Origin: G965215055 sp965242685
GTDB taxonomy: Bacteria; Pseudomonadota; Gammaproteobacteria; UBA4575
Assembly (NCBI GenBank): GCA_965242685.1
Contig: OZ251487.1
Coordinates: 1,612,001-1,676,000, forward strand
Length of the DNA stretch: 64,000 nucleotides
Direction: 5' to 3'
The notes beneath the pieces are model-generated. The model was not told where the DNA came from, did not search any database, and was given only the letters and a program-made list of their open reading frames with translations. A program made the position numbers and the translations under genes. Positions 25,465-34,957 of the stretch are shown in pieces (position 1 is the first letter of the stretch; each line of letters begins with the position of its first letter).

Positions 25465-27363
25465 ATGAATAAAAGCAATCAGTACTACACCGTGATCGTA
25501 ATTGGCGGCGGCCATGCCGGTACGGAGGCCGCCTTGGCGGCGGCGCGCATGGGCTGTAGTACGTTGTTAGTTACCCATAACGTTGAAACCATTGGACAAA
25601 TGAGTTGCAATCCTGCCATCGGGGGTATCGGAAAAAGCCATTTGGTCAAGGAAATAGATGCCATGGGCGGTACGATGGCACGGGCGGCGGATCACGCCGG
25701 AATACATTTTCGCGTCCTCAACTCTCGCAAGGGGCCTGCAGTGCGAGCCACGCGCGCACAAGCCGACCGAATGCTTTATAAGGTCGCTATTCGCTCGCGC
25801 GTAGAGCAACAGGAAAACTTACAGGTTTTTCAACAGGAGATAAACGACCTGATTGTTGAGGGCGATCGCGTTCGTGGCGTAGTTACGCAAAGCGGAATCA
25901 AGTTCTATGCTCAGGCGGTAGTGCTGACGGCGGGTACGTTTTTGGGGGGTAAAATCTATGTTGGCGACCGTTGCCACGCGGCCGGACGTGCCGGCGATCC
26001 CCCGGCCCAAGTGCTTGCGCAACGATTACGCGAAATGCCGTTCAGGGTGAAGCGATTAAAAACCGGTACGCCGCCACGTATAGATGGGCGCAGCATTGAT
26101 TACGCACAAACTACCGTTCAGCCCGGGGATACCCCGCCGCCGGTATTTTCGTTTATGGGGAGTGCCGAACTACACCCCGAACAAGTGGACTGCCATATCG
26201 CTTATACCAATATGACCACCCACGAGATCATTCAACGCGACCTTCACCTTTCCCCCATGTTTAACGGTGACATCAAGAGCATTGGCCCGCGTTATTGCCC
26301 CTCAATCGAAGATAAAGTTACCCGCTTTGCGGACCGGCGGCAGCATCAGATCTTTATAGAGCCCGAGGGATTACAGACCAGAGAAATCTACCCGAACGGC
26401 ATCTCTACCAGTCTTCCGTACGAGACGCAGCGTGAATTCGTGCACTCTATAAAAGGCTTTGAAAAAGCCCATATTACGCGGCCGGGATACGCCATTGAAT
26501 ACGATTTTTTTGATCCTCGGGATTTACGCCCGAGTTTGGAAACGAAGGCAATAGCAGGGCTTTATTTTGCCGGTCAGATTAACGGCACGACCGGCTACGA
26601 AGAGGCCGCCGCACAAGGTTTGGTTGCCGGCGTTAATGCAGCAAGACGGGTACAGGAAAAAGAAGCATGGGTGCCGCGGCGCAATGAAGCCTATATCGGT
26701 GTAATGATTGACGACTTGGTGACGCGCGGCACCATTGAACCGTACCGCATGTTTACCAGTCGCGCCGAGTTCAGGTTGACCCTGCGACAGGATAATGCAG
26801 ACCTTCGGCTTACGGAAACGGCGCGCGAACTGGGTTGTTTGTCTGAAGTCCAGTGGCGGATTTTTACCGAGAAGCGCGATGCGATTGATGAGCAGACCCG
26901 GCGGTTACAGGGGATCTGGATACAACCTTCCGACTTCGTTGCAGAGCGATGCAGGGAAGAATTAGGGATAACGGTCGAGCGCAAAAGCAACGTGTATGAA
27001 TTACTACGCAAACCGGAAATTGACTGGGCGACGCTGCAAAAAATAACCGAGCAGACGCTTGGTCTTAGTAACGTTGCCCTCGAAGTAGGTGAGCAACTTG
27101 AAATACAGGCCAAATATGCCGGCTATATTGAACGCCAGAATGTACAGGCGGAACGACTGCAGCAGCAAGAAAAAGTGGCCTTGCCCGAAGATATAGATTA
27201 TGCCGGAGTGACGGGACTTTCCAATGAAGCAAAGCAGAGGCTACTGTCGATAAAGCCGCTGACCATCGGCCAGGCAGCGAGAATTCCGGGTATCACGCCG
27301 GCGGCGATTTCATTGTTATTGGTACATCTTAAGGCAGGCCGTTCATCAAGAAAGAGCGCTTGA
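25465..27363 (+). CDS. mnmG: tRNA uridine-5-carboxymethylaminomethyl enzyme MnmG
   Basis: MnmG (GidA) is the FAD-dependent partner of MnmE. The 632-residue protein opens with the FAD-binding VIVIGGGHAGTEAALAAARMG and has MSCNPAIGGIGKSHLVKEIDAMGG, LKTGTPPRID and the C-terminal ARIPGITPAAISLLLVHLK that contacts MnmE. The length is normal for the family. Confidence 0.98.
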   Translation: MNKSNQYYTVIVIGGGHAGTEAALAAARMGCSTLLVTHNVETIGQMSCNPAIGGIGKSHLVKEIDAMGGTMARAADHAGIHFRVLNSRKGPAVRATRAQADRMLYKVAIRSRVEQQENLQVFQQEINDLIVEGDRVRGVVTQSGIKFYAQAVVLTAGTFLGGKIYVGDRCHAAGRAGDPPAQVLAQRLREMPFRVKRLKTGTPPRIDGRSIDYAQTTVQPGDTPPPVFSFMGSAELHPEQVDCHIAYTNMTTHEIIQRDLHLSPMFNGDIKSIGPRYCPSIEDKVTRFADRRQHQIFIEPEGLQTREIYPNGISTSLPYETQREFVHSIKGFEKAHITRPGYAIEYDFFDPRDLRPSLETKAIAGLYFAGQINGTTGYEEAAAQGLVAGVNAARRVQEKEAWVPRRNEAYIGVMIDDLVTRGTIEPYRMFTSRAEFRLTLRQDNADLRLTETARELGCLSEVQWRIFTEKRDAIDEQTRRLQGIWIQPSDFVAERCREELGITVERKSNVYELLRKPEIDWATLQKITEQTLGLSNVALEVGEQLEIQAKYAGYIERQNVQAERLQQQEKVALPEDIDYAGVTGLSNEAKQRLLSIKPLTIGQAARIPGITPAAISLLLVHLKAGRSSRKSA

Positions 27364-27452
27364 AACTGAAACCCGCGCTGTGTTTTGGCACGCTCCATGC
27401 GTAGTCTGGTCTCAACTAGAGTCTTTGCCTTTGTACGGAACCAACAAATATT

Positions 27453-28076
27453 ATGAACCATGCCGGATTGCTGCGGGCGGGAGCCGAACAACTACATATT
27501 CACATGGCGGGCAGGCAGGTGGACGCACTCCTTCAATTTGTTACCTTGCTGCAGAAGTGGAACAAAATTTACAGTCTCAGTTCTATCCGGAGCACGAAGG
27601 GAATTATTATCGGACATATTTTGGACAGCTTGTCGGCGACACCTTATCTTCATGGCCGTCGCGTCATAGATATTGGCAGCGGTGCCGGGCTGCCGGGGAT
27701 TCCCCTTGCGTGCGCATCTCTGGATAAGGAATTTTTACTGCTGGATGCGAGTGTCAAAAAAACCTGTTTTATTCAACAGGCGATCATTGAACTCGGCTTA
27801 AAAAATGTTCGCGTGGTGCGACAGGATGTTGCCCGCTACCAGCCGTCACAGGAATTTGATACGGTAATAAGCCGCGCCTTTGCAAGGGGTGAAAAATTAC
27901 TGAAAGCCGTTGACCACTTGCTGTACCGAGGGCGAGTGATAGTCATGCTCGGCAAGCAAACATGGTTTCAGGGGCTACCTGAAAACTATGCCTTGGCAGG
28001 GGTGTATACGGTGCAAGTTCCAATGTTGCGGGCAAGCCGTCATATCGCGGTAATCGAGAAGAGTTTCAATGGCTAA
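27453..28076 (+). CDS. rsmG: 16S rRNA (guanine(527)-N(7))-methyltransferase RsmG
   Basis: RsmG (GidB) methylates G527 of 16S rRNA. The 207-residue protein has LQKWNKIYSLSSIRS, the SAM-binding RVIDIGSGAGLPGIPLA (about residues 69-85) and FDTVISRAFA. It overlaps parA by 8 bases. Loss-of-function changes in this family are a known route to low-level streptomycin resistance; the gene here is intact. Confidence 0.96.
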   Translation: MNHAGLLRAGAEQLHIHMAGRQVDALLQFVTLLQKWNKIYSLSSIRSTKGIIIGHILDSLSATPYLHGRRVIDIGSGAGLPGIPLACASLDKEFLLLDASVKKTCFIQQAIIELGLKNVRVVRQDVARYQPSQEFDTVISRAFARGEKLLKAVDHLLYRGRVIVMLGKQTWFQGLPENYALAGVYTVQVPMLRASRHIAVIEKSFNG

Positions 28077-28833
28077 AATAATTTCCATCACTAATCAAAA
28101 AGGGGGTGTGGGAAAAACCACCACCACTGTCAATTTAGCTGCCTCCATGTCCGCAACCAAGCGTAGAGTATTGCTGATCGACCTTGATCCACAGGGAAAC
28201 GCTACCATGGGTTCCGGTGTGGACAAGCGACAGGTGGAAAATACCACCGCGCAAGTGTTACTTGATGAGTTCTCTGCCAAGGGATGTATCGTAGCCAGCA
28301 AAGGCGGCTATGACTTGCTGCCGGGAAATGAACAGTTGACGATTGCCGAAGTGAAGTTGTTGGGACTTGAACGGCGCGAATTCAGACTGCGCCATGCAAT
28401 ACGAGAAATTGACGGGCGGTACGACTATATTTTTATTGATTGCCCGCCCGCCTTGAACATGCTTGCCGTAAACGGTCTGGTTGCTGCAAATAGCGTCATT
28501 ATTCCGACACAATGCGAGTACTATGCGCTGGAGGGGTTGTCCGCGCTGATGCAAGCTGTTGAACGTATTCGCATGACGGCTAACCCGGAATTAAAAGTTG
28601 AAGGACTGTTGCGCACCATGTTTGACCCACGTAATAATCTGGCGAAAGATGTCTCTATACAGCTTGTTTCACACTTTGGGGCCCGTGTCTATCGCACCAT
28701 CATCCCCCGCAACGTTACGTTGGCCGAAGCCCCCAGTCACGGGTTACCGGTGTTACTGTATGATAAACGTTCGCGTGGCGCCTTGGCATACTTGGCAATG
28801 GCGGGTGAGATGCTGCGACGTGAAGAGACATAA
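28069..28833 (+). CDS. parA: Chromosome partitioning ATPase ParA (Soj)
   Basis: ParA is the Walker-type ATPase that moves ParB-parS complexes over the nucleoid. The 254-residue protein has the deviant Walker A KGGVGKTTTTVNLA at the N-terminus, LIDLDPQGNATMGSGV and DYIFIDCPPALNML (Walker B), with the short N-terminus of the chromosomal type. It overlaps rsmG and is followed by parB after 28 bases (to the ATG). Confidence 0.97.
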   Translation: MAKIISITNQKGGVGKTTTTVNLAASMSATKRRVLLIDLDPQGNATMGSGVDKRQVENTTAQVLLDEFSAKGCIVASKGGYDLLPGNEQLTIAEVKLLGLERREFRLRHAIREIDGRYDYIFIDCPPALNMLAVNGLVAANSVIIPTQCEYYALEGLSALMQAVERIRMTANPELKVEGLLRTMFDPRNNLAKDVSIQLVSHFGARVYRTIIPRNVTLAEAPSHGLPVLLYDKRSRGALAYLAMAGEMLRREET

Positions 28834-28861
28834 TTCAGGGGTTGAATAATCTGAGGTGGAC

Positions 28862-29734
28862 ATGACGAGCAAGAAACGAGGATTGGGGACGATGGGTGTT
28901 GATATGCTGCTGAGTGCGGTGGACACGCAAGCCGTCAAGAGTGATGCCAAGGAAGCTTTGTGGAATCTGCCGATAGATGTGATTAAACGAAATCCTTATC
29001 AACCCCGGCAAACAATGGAATCCGAAGCGCTTGAAGCGTTGACGAACTCAATACGACGACAAGGCGTTGTACAGCCAATCGTAGTGCGAGAAGTGGATGG
29101 CAATTATCAACTTATCGCTGGTGAACGGCGCTGGCACGCGGCACAACGGGCGGGTCTCGAGAAAATTCCGGCAATCATAAAAGATGTCAGTGACCAGGAA
29201 GCCGCGGCGATTGCACTGATTGAAAATTTGCAACGAGAGGATTTAAACCCGCTTGAAGAGGCGCAGGCGTTTGCCAACCTGGTTGAAAAGTTTGACTTAA
29301 CTCATCAAGAGGTTGGCGACATAGTAAGCTGTTCCCGTACGGCAGTGAGCAACAGTTTACGTTTGTTGACGCTGTCGGTTCCAGTCAAAGAGCTGTTGCA
29401 ACAAGGACAGCTTGAAATGGGCCATGCGCGTGCATTGCTGGCATTGCGGGAGGCGGAGCAAATAGACGGTGCCCGTCTCATCGTAAAACGACAGCTTTCG
29501 GTGCGTGCCGCAGAAGCACTGGTAAAGAAAATGCAGCAAAAGAATGAAAAGACGTGGCCACTTGGCCGGGAGGATGCCGACGTCGTTCGTTTACGACAAC
29601 AGCTTTCAGATCATTTGGGTGCTGACGTAGCCGTTCTGCATAAAAAAAACGGGGGTGGACGAGTACAAATTCGGTATACCAGTCTTGATGAGTTGGAGGG
29701 AATCATCGAGAAATTGCTACCCGAGACAAAATAA
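28862..29734 (+). CDS. parB: Chromosome partitioning protein ParB (Spo0J)
   Basis: ParB is a CTPase clamp that loads at parS. I take the ATG at 28862, preceded by GAGG at 28853-28856; a GTG at 28856 is the alternative. The protein of about 290 residues has box I (RNPYQPRQTMESEALEAL), box II GERRWHAAQRAG, the helix-turn-helix THQEVGDIVSCSRTAVSNSLRLL, and a C-terminal dimerisation domain. Box II normally reads GERRxRA, so the third arginine is His here. Two perfect parS sites in this window are its likely targets. Confidence 0.96.
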   Translation: MTSKKRGLGTMGVDMLLSAVDTQAVKSDAKEALWNLPIDVIKRNPYQPRQTMESEALEALTNSIRRQGVVQPIVVREVDGNYQLIAGERRWHAAQRAGLEKIPAIIKDVSDQEAAAIALIENLQREDLNPLEEAQAFANLVEKFDLTHQEVGDIVSCSRTAVSNSLRLLTLSVPVKELLQQGQLEMGHARALLALREAEQIDGARLIVKRQLSVRAAEALVKKMQQKNEKTWPLGREDADVVRLRQQLSDHLGADVAVLHKKNGGGRVQIRYTSLDELEGIIEKLLPETK

Positions 29735-29825
29735 TTTTGTCATTATTAGAATTGCGCCTTGCTCCGAAATGCTGTTGAGATTTTACGGTTCAGATTTTAT
29801 ACTGCGCGCGGTTGAAAAACGAAGT

Positions 29826-30239
29826 ATGCAGCTTGCGGGCTCGGCTAGACCGATACACAAATTGACGACACCGTTACAAATAAAACATATACTTGTCGCA
29901 CAGTGGCTTGTGACTCTTTGTATTGTCGCCGCCCTGTTTGTGATAAAGCGTGAACTGGCATTGTCGGCTGTATTGGGCGGCTTGGTTTGTACCTTGCCCA
30001 ACATGTATTTTGCACGCCGGCTATTTGTCGGCCCCAGGACTGCTAATGCCTATGGATTGCTGCGGTCTGCCTATGTCGCGGAACTCACAAAAATAGTGTT
30101 AACCAGCGTGTTATTTGTAGTGATTTTGGTAAACTATAAGGCGGTTCATCCACTGACACTGTTCATCACCTTTTTCTTGGTGCAGTCGTGCCTGTGGTTT
30201 GTACCGTTGGTTACTCCTACATCCGGCAACAGAAAATAA
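29826..30239 (+). CDS. atpI: ATP synthase subunit I
   Basis: A small four-helix membrane protein of about 137 residues (MQLAGSARPIHKLTTPLQIK...). It has hydrophobic segments at LVAQWLVTLCIVAALFVI, LALSAVLGGLVCTLPNMYFA, ELTKIVLTSVLFVVILV and LFITFFLVQSCLWFVPLV. AtpI assists assembly of the c-ring and ion supply and is usually the first gene of the operon. An in-frame ATG at 29769 would add 19 residues. Confidence 0.87.
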   Translation: MQLAGSARPIHKLTTPLQIKHILVAQWLVTLCIVAALFVIKRELALSAVLGGLVCTLPNMYFARRLFVGPRTANAYGLLRSAYVAELTKIVLTSVLFVVILVNYKAVHPLTLFITFFLVQSCLWFVPLVTPTSGNRK

Positions 30240-30259
30240 TTAAGCCTACTCTCTGAAAC

Positions 30260-31126
30260 ATGGCAGAACAGGCAGTCACGCCATCACAGTATATCCAGCA
30301 TCATCTCACCAACTGGACGTTTGGTAAGCATGCCGATGGCCATTGGGGGTTTGCGCACAGTACGGCAGAAGCTGCGGAAATGGGATTTTGGGCGATACAT
30401 GTCGATAGTATGCTTTGGTCTGTCATGCTGGGGACGGTTTTTTTGCTTGTCTTTCGTTTGGCAGCGAAGTCAATGACCGCCGAAACTCCTGGTGGTTTTC
30501 AGAACTTTATCGAATGGGTTGTTGATTTTGTTAATGAAAACGTGCGGGGGTCCTTCAGTGCAAAGAATGACTTGATTGCCCCTCTTTCTCTGACGGTTTT
30601 CGTCTGGATATTGTTGATGAATGTCATGGACCTTGTACCCGTAGACTGGTTGCCCTATTTGGCCGGCGTCATCGGCCAGGCGCTATTTGCTGCAGACCCG
30701 CACCATGTATATTTCAAGGTTGTGCCGACTACGGACCCGAATATAACCTTTGGCATGGCGCTTGCCGTTTTCGTTTTAATGCTTTATTACAGTGTTAAAA
30801 TCAAGGGTGTAGGTGGATTTTTTGGTGAGCTGGCATTACAACCATTTGGTAAATGGGGCTTGCCGGCAAACCTTTTGCTGGAGGGCATTTCGCTGATTTC
30901 AAAGCCTGTGTCCTTGGCGCTGCGTCTGTTTGGCAATTTATATGCGGGCGAGATGATTTTTATCTTGATTGCCTTACTTTACAGCGGTGGCATTATCTGG
31001 GGAGCACTGGGAGGGATACTACAACTCGGCTGGGCAATCTTTCACATACTAATTATCCTTCTGCAGGCCTTTATTTTTATGGTGTTGACCATCGTCTACC
31101 TAGACATGGCGCACCAACATCACTAG
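30260..31126 (+). CDS. atpB: ATP synthase Fo subunit a
   Basis: Subunit a forms the proton half-channels against the c-ring. The 288-residue polytopic protein contains the essential arginine in KPVSLALRLFGNLYAGEMIF and the conserved C-terminal FHILIILLQAFIFMVLTIVYL. The operon order atpIBEFHAGDC is standard. Confidence 0.98.
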   Translation: MAEQAVTPSQYIQHHLTNWTFGKHADGHWGFAHSTAEAAEMGFWAIHVDSMLWSVMLGTVFLLVFRLAAKSMTAETPGGFQNFIEWVVDFVNENVRGSFSAKNDLIAPLSLTVFVWILLMNVMDLVPVDWLPYLAGVIGQALFAADPHHVYFKVVPTTDPNITFGMALAVFVLMLYYSVKIKGVGGFFGELALQPFGKWGLPANLLLEGISLISKPVSLALRLFGNLYAGEMIFILIALLYSGGIIWGALGGILQLGWAIFHILIILLQAFIFMVLTIVYLDMAHQHH

Positions 31127-31169
31127 CAATCAGTTGATATTATTTCATGCAATGTAACAGGAGAATAAA

Positions 31170-31418
31170 ATGGAAATACCAGTAGCATTACTCTATGTCG
31201 CAGGTGCGCTCATGCTTGGCATCGGTGCAGCAGGTGCGGCTGTAGGCATAGGCGTTCTCGGAGGCCGGTTTCTTGAAGGTGCTGCACGACAACCCGAACT
31301 TATTCCCATGCTGAGAACGCAGTTTTTCATTGTTATGGGCTTGGTAGATGCGCTTCCGGTTATTGCAATTGCAATCGGCCTGTATGTACTGTTTGCGGTA
31401 GTAGGCGGTGCCGGTTAA
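31170..31418 (+). CDS. atpE: ATP synthase Fo subunit c
   Basis: An 82-residue two-helix hairpin protein that forms the rotor ring. The loop is ARQPELIPMLRTQ and the proton-binding aspartate is in GLVDALPVIAIAIG (about residue 60). The Asp and lack of a Na+-binding signature suggest proton coupling. Confidence 0.98.
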   Translation: MEIPVALLYVAGALMLGIGAAGAAVGIGVLGGRFLEGAARQPELIPMLRTQFFIVMGLVDALPVIAIAIGLYVLFAVVGGAG

Positions 31419-31455
31419 AGGCATGCTTATATCAATGAACGGATAAGGCTCAAGC

Positions 31456-31926
31456 ATGAACATAAACATTACTTTGCTCGGTCAAACGCTTGCATTCATT
31501 GTCTTTGTGGGTTTTTGCATGAAATTTGTGTGGCCGCCCATCATGGCTGCTTTGGATGAACGCAAAAAGAAAATCGCCGATGGACTTGCCGAGGCCGAAC
31601 GTGGGTTTAAACAACAGGAACTGGCGCAGCAAAATGCCGAGAAAACATTGGCCGAGGCCAGGCAACAGGCGACCGACATATTAAATCAGGCACAAAAGCG
31701 AGCCGGTGAAATTATTGGAGACGCCAAAAAAACTGCCGTTGAAGAGGGCGACCGAATCAAGGAGGCAGCACATGCAGAGGTAGAAAAAGAAGTGTATCAG
31801 GCCAGGGAACAATTGCGTGCGCAGGTAGCATCCATTGCCGTTGTAGGAGCCGAACGTATCCTGAAGAAGGAAATTGACACAAGCACGCATCAAGATATGT
31901 TGGATGAGTTGGCTGCGCAAATCTGA
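31456..31926 (+). CDS. atpF: ATP synthase Fo subunit b
   Basis: A 156-residue protein with one N-terminal membrane helix (LLGQTLAFIVFVGFCMKFVWPPI) followed by a long alanine- and charge-rich coiled coil that forms the peripheral stalk linking Fo to delta and alpha. This is the family's usual length. Confidence 0.98.
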   Translation: MNINITLLGQTLAFIVFVGFCMKFVWPPIMAALDERKKKIADGLAEAERGFKQQELAQQNAEKTLAEARQQATDILNQAQKRAGEIIGDAKKTAVEEGDRIKEAAHAEVEKEVYQAREQLRAQVASIAVVGAERILKKEIDTSTHQDMLDELAAQI

Positions 31927-31935
31927 TCACATACT

Positions 31936-32472
31936 ATGTCCGAATTCACCACAGCAGCCAGGCCTTACGCACGTGCCGCGTTTGCCGTTGCGAGTACGAA
32001 TAATGAGCAACAGGAATGGAGCACAATGCTAAGGTTTATGGTTGCCGTCATGCGCGACTCTTCTGTGTGCACGGTACTGGACAACCCCAGTCTTTCCCGA
32101 CAAAAAGTGTCAGATATTTTGCTCTCGATTTGTGAGGGGCAGATTAATGAACACGGAGAAAGCTTTATAAAGCTGTTGGTCGCAAATGATCGTGTCTCTT
32201 TATTGCCAGAAATTACGTCACTGTATGAACGTTATAGTGCCGACGCGCAAGGGTGTGTAGATGCAGAAGTCACTGCTGCTAGCGAGATCAACGAGATGCA
32301 GTTGACAACCATTGCCGCGGCGCTGCGACGACGTTTGAGCAAAGAAGTAAGACTCAGCTCTCGTATTGACGAGACACTTGTAGGCGGTGCAACTATACGT
32401 GCAGGTGACTTGGTTATTGATGGCTCCGTGCGCGGACGACTCGACAGGCTTGCCTTGGAACTGACAAATTAA
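31936..32472 (+). CDS. atpH: ATP synthase F1 subunit delta
   Basis: The 178-residue delta subunit caps the F1 head and binds the b stalk. The start TTAARPYARAAFAVA and the C-terminal LVGGATIRAGDLVIDGSVRGRLDRL are characteristic. It lies 9 bases after atpF. Confidence 0.97.
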   Translation: MSEFTTAARPYARAAFAVASTNNEQQEWSTMLRFMVAVMRDSSVCTVLDNPSLSRQKVSDILLSICEGQINEHGESFIKLLVANDRVSLLPEITSLYERYSADAQGCVDAEVTAASEINEMQLTTIAAALRRRLSKEVRLSSRIDETLVGGATIRAGDLVIDGSVRGRLDRLALELTN

Positions 32473-32509
32473 ATTATCAAGTGGCGAGCAAAAACAAGAG
32501 GAGTTTAAT

Positions 32510-34051
32510 ATGCAACTTAACCCGACTGAAATCAGTGAATTAATTAAACAGCGCATTGAGGGTTTTGAGGTTGTTGCCCAGGCGCGCACGCAAGGCAGCG
32601 TGGTAGGCGTTACCGATGGCATCGTACGCATACACGGCTTAGCTGACGTTATGGCGGGTGAGATGCTCGAATTTCCACGTAACACCTTTGGTATGGCGTT
32701 AAACCTTGAGCGTGATTCCGTCGGTGCGGTGGTGTTGGGTGATTACAAACATATCAATGAAGGTGACACAGTCTCTTGCACCGGAAGGATCCTGGAAGTA
32801 CCCATCGGCCCCGAGTTGCTGGGGCGCGTCGTCGATTCGCTGGGTAATGCCGTAGACGGAAAGGGACCGGTAAATTGCAACCAGTCTTCGCCCATCGAAA
32901 AGATTGCTCCCGGCGTGATCGAACGAGTATCCGTTAGCGAACCGGTACAAACAGGACTGAAATCTATTGACGCCATGGTGCCGATCGGGCGCGGGCAGCG
33001 CGAGCTTATTATCGGTGACCGTCAAACCGGCAAGACTGCCGTGGCTATTGATACGATAATTAACCAGAAAGGCACGGGGATTAAATGCATTTACGTTGCC
33101 ATCGGCCAAAAGAACTCATCCATTGCCAACGTGGTGCGTAAACTCGAAGAACACGATGCCATGCAACATACCACTGTCATTGCAGCCAGTGCCTCCGATT
33201 CGGCAGCGATGCAATATATTGCACCGTATTCTGGTTGCGCGATGGGTGAATACTTCCGGGATCGTGGTGAAGACGCGCTCATCATATACGATGATCTGAC
33301 GAAACAGGCTTGGGCATATCGTCAAGTATCTCTCCTGTTACGCCGCCCACCGGGGCGCGAGGCCTATCCGGGTGACGTGTTCTACCTTCATTCGCGCCTG
33401 CTGGAGCGCGCTTCGCGTGTTAATGAGGATTACGTGGAAAAGTTTACCGACGGTCGGGTGAAAGGACGAACCGGGTCGCTTACTGCTTTGCCGATTATTG
33501 AAACGCAGGCAGGCGACGTATCAGCATTTGTGCCTACCAATGTAATCTCTATTACTGACGGGCAAATATTTTTAGAGAGCGATTTGTTCAATTCCGGATT
33601 TCGTCCGGCCATTAATGCCGGCTTGTCTGTGTCGCGGGTAGGGGGTGCCGCGCAAACAAAGATCATTAAAAAGCTTGGCGGGGGGGTACGCTTGGCACTG
33701 GCGCAATATCGGGAATTGGCGGCGTTTTCGCAATTTGCCTCTGACCTTGACGAACAAACCCGCAAGCAACTGGAACGTGGTGAGCGGGTAATGGAGTTGA
33801 TGAAACAACCACAATATACCCCGTTGACCATAGCTGAAATGGCAGTATCTTTATTTGCGGTGGATCGGGGATACGTCGACGATGTGGAGGTTGGGAAAGT
33901 AGTGGCTTTTGAAAAAGCCATGCATGATTTTATGCGCTCCCAACACCAGGATTTACTGGAAAGAATCAACAGCGGCGGCGATTATGGTGACGATATCGAG
34001 GCGGAGTTACAAAAAGCAGTTGAAGAGTTCAAAGCCAAAGGAAGTTGGTAA
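32510..34051 (+). CDS. atpA: ATP synthase F1 subunit alpha
   Basis: The 513-residue alpha subunit has the non-catalytic nucleotide-binding P-loop GDRQTGKTAVAIDTI (about residue 170), the GRVVDSLGNAVDGKGP segment, and the signature PAINAGLSVSRVGGAAQ. A purine-rich ribosome binding site (AAGAGGAG) precedes the ATG. Confidence 0.99.
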   Translation: MQLNPTEISELIKQRIEGFEVVAQARTQGSVVGVTDGIVRIHGLADVMAGEMLEFPRNTFGMALNLERDSVGAVVLGDYKHINEGDTVSCTGRILEVPIGPELLGRVVDSLGNAVDGKGPVNCNQSSPIEKIAPGVIERVSVSEPVQTGLKSIDAMVPIGRGQRELIIGDRQTGKTAVAIDTIINQKGTGIKCIYVAIGQKNSSIANVVRKLEEHDAMQHTTVIAASASDSAAMQYIAPYSGCAMGEYFRDRGEDALIIYDDLTKQAWAYRQVSLLLRRPPGREAYPGDVFYLHSRLLERASRVNEDYVEKFTDGRVKGRTGSLTALPIIETQAGDVSAFVPTNVISITDGQIFLESDLFNSGFRPAINAGLSVSRVGGAAQTKIIKKLGGGVRLALAQYRELAAFSQFASDLDEQTRKQLERGERVMELMKQPQYTPLTIAEMAVSLFAVDRGYVDDVEVGKVVAFEKAMHDFMRSQHQDLLERINSGGDYGDDIEAELQKAVEEFKAKGSW

Positions 34052-34059
34052 TTACGGGA

Positions 34060-34923
34060 ATGGCTGGAGAAAAAGAGATACGTACACAGATCGCGAGTAT
34101 TAAAAACACTCAGAAGATCACCAAGGCGATGGAAATGGTAGCCGCAAGCAAAATGCGCAAGGCGCAGGACCGCATGAATGCCACGCGCCCCTATTCGCAG
34201 AAGATGCTTAACGTAATTGGTCATCTGGCAAATGCCCGCGCCGAGTATCGCCACCCGTTTTTAATTGAGCATGCAAACGTTAAGCGCGTCGGTTTTATTA
34301 TAGTTTCTACCGACAGGGGGTTATGTGGCGGCTTGAATATCAACCTATTCAAGACGGCGTTACAGGCCATGCAGGAATGGCAGCAAAAAGACGTAGCCGT
34401 TGATCTTTGTCTGATAGGAGCAAAAGGCACCCAGTTTTTTAAGAAATTCTCCGCGAACGTCGTTTCTCAAATTTCGCACCTGGGAGACGTCATTCACATA
34501 GATGAATTAATTGGTACGGTAAAAACAATGTTGGACGCTTATGCGGAAAACAACATTGATCAGTTGTTCCTGGTAGAAAATGAATTTGTTAATACCATGA
34601 CGCAAAGGCCGAGAGTGATGACGTTGTTGCCGTTACAGCCGGAAGATACTCGGGAATTGAAGCACTATTGGGATTACATTTACGAGCCTGACGCAAAGAC
34701 GGTTTTGGATAAGTTATTAACTCGCTATATTGAGTCTATCGTGTACCAAAGCGTGGTTGAAAACGTGGCATGTGAGATGGCTGCGAGAATGATTGCTATG
34801 AAAAGCGCCTCGGATAATGCCGGCGAGCTTATTTCCGAGTTACAGCTTGCCTATAACAAGGCACGTCAAGCAGCCATCACCCAGGAAATTTCTGAAATCG
34901 TTGGCGGTGCAGCGGCCGTTTAA
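34060..34923 (+). CDS. atpG: ATP synthase F1 subunit gamma
   Basis: The gamma subunit is the central rotating stalk. The start at ATG 34060 gives 287 residues beginning MAGEKEIRTQIASIKNTQKI, followed by the family TKAMEMVAASKMRKAQ. An in-frame GTG at 34045 overlapping atpA is less likely. The C-terminus ASDNAGELISELQLAYNKAR is typical. Confidence 0.98.
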   Translation: MAGEKEIRTQIASIKNTQKITKAMEMVAASKMRKAQDRMNATRPYSQKMLNVIGHLANARAEYRHPFLIEHANVKRVGFIIVSTDRGLCGGLNINLFKTALQAMQEWQQKDVAVDLCLIGAKGTQFFKKFSANVVSQISHLGDVIHIDELIGTVKTMLDAYAENNIDQLFLVENEFVNTMTQRPRVMTLLPLQPEDTRELKHYWDYIYEPDAKTVLDKLLTRYIESIVYQSVVENVACEMAARMIAMKSASDNAGELISELQLAYNKARQAAITQEISEIVGGAAAV

Positions 34924-34957
34924 ATGGCGATGAAAACTTATTAAAGAGGAAAAAAAC

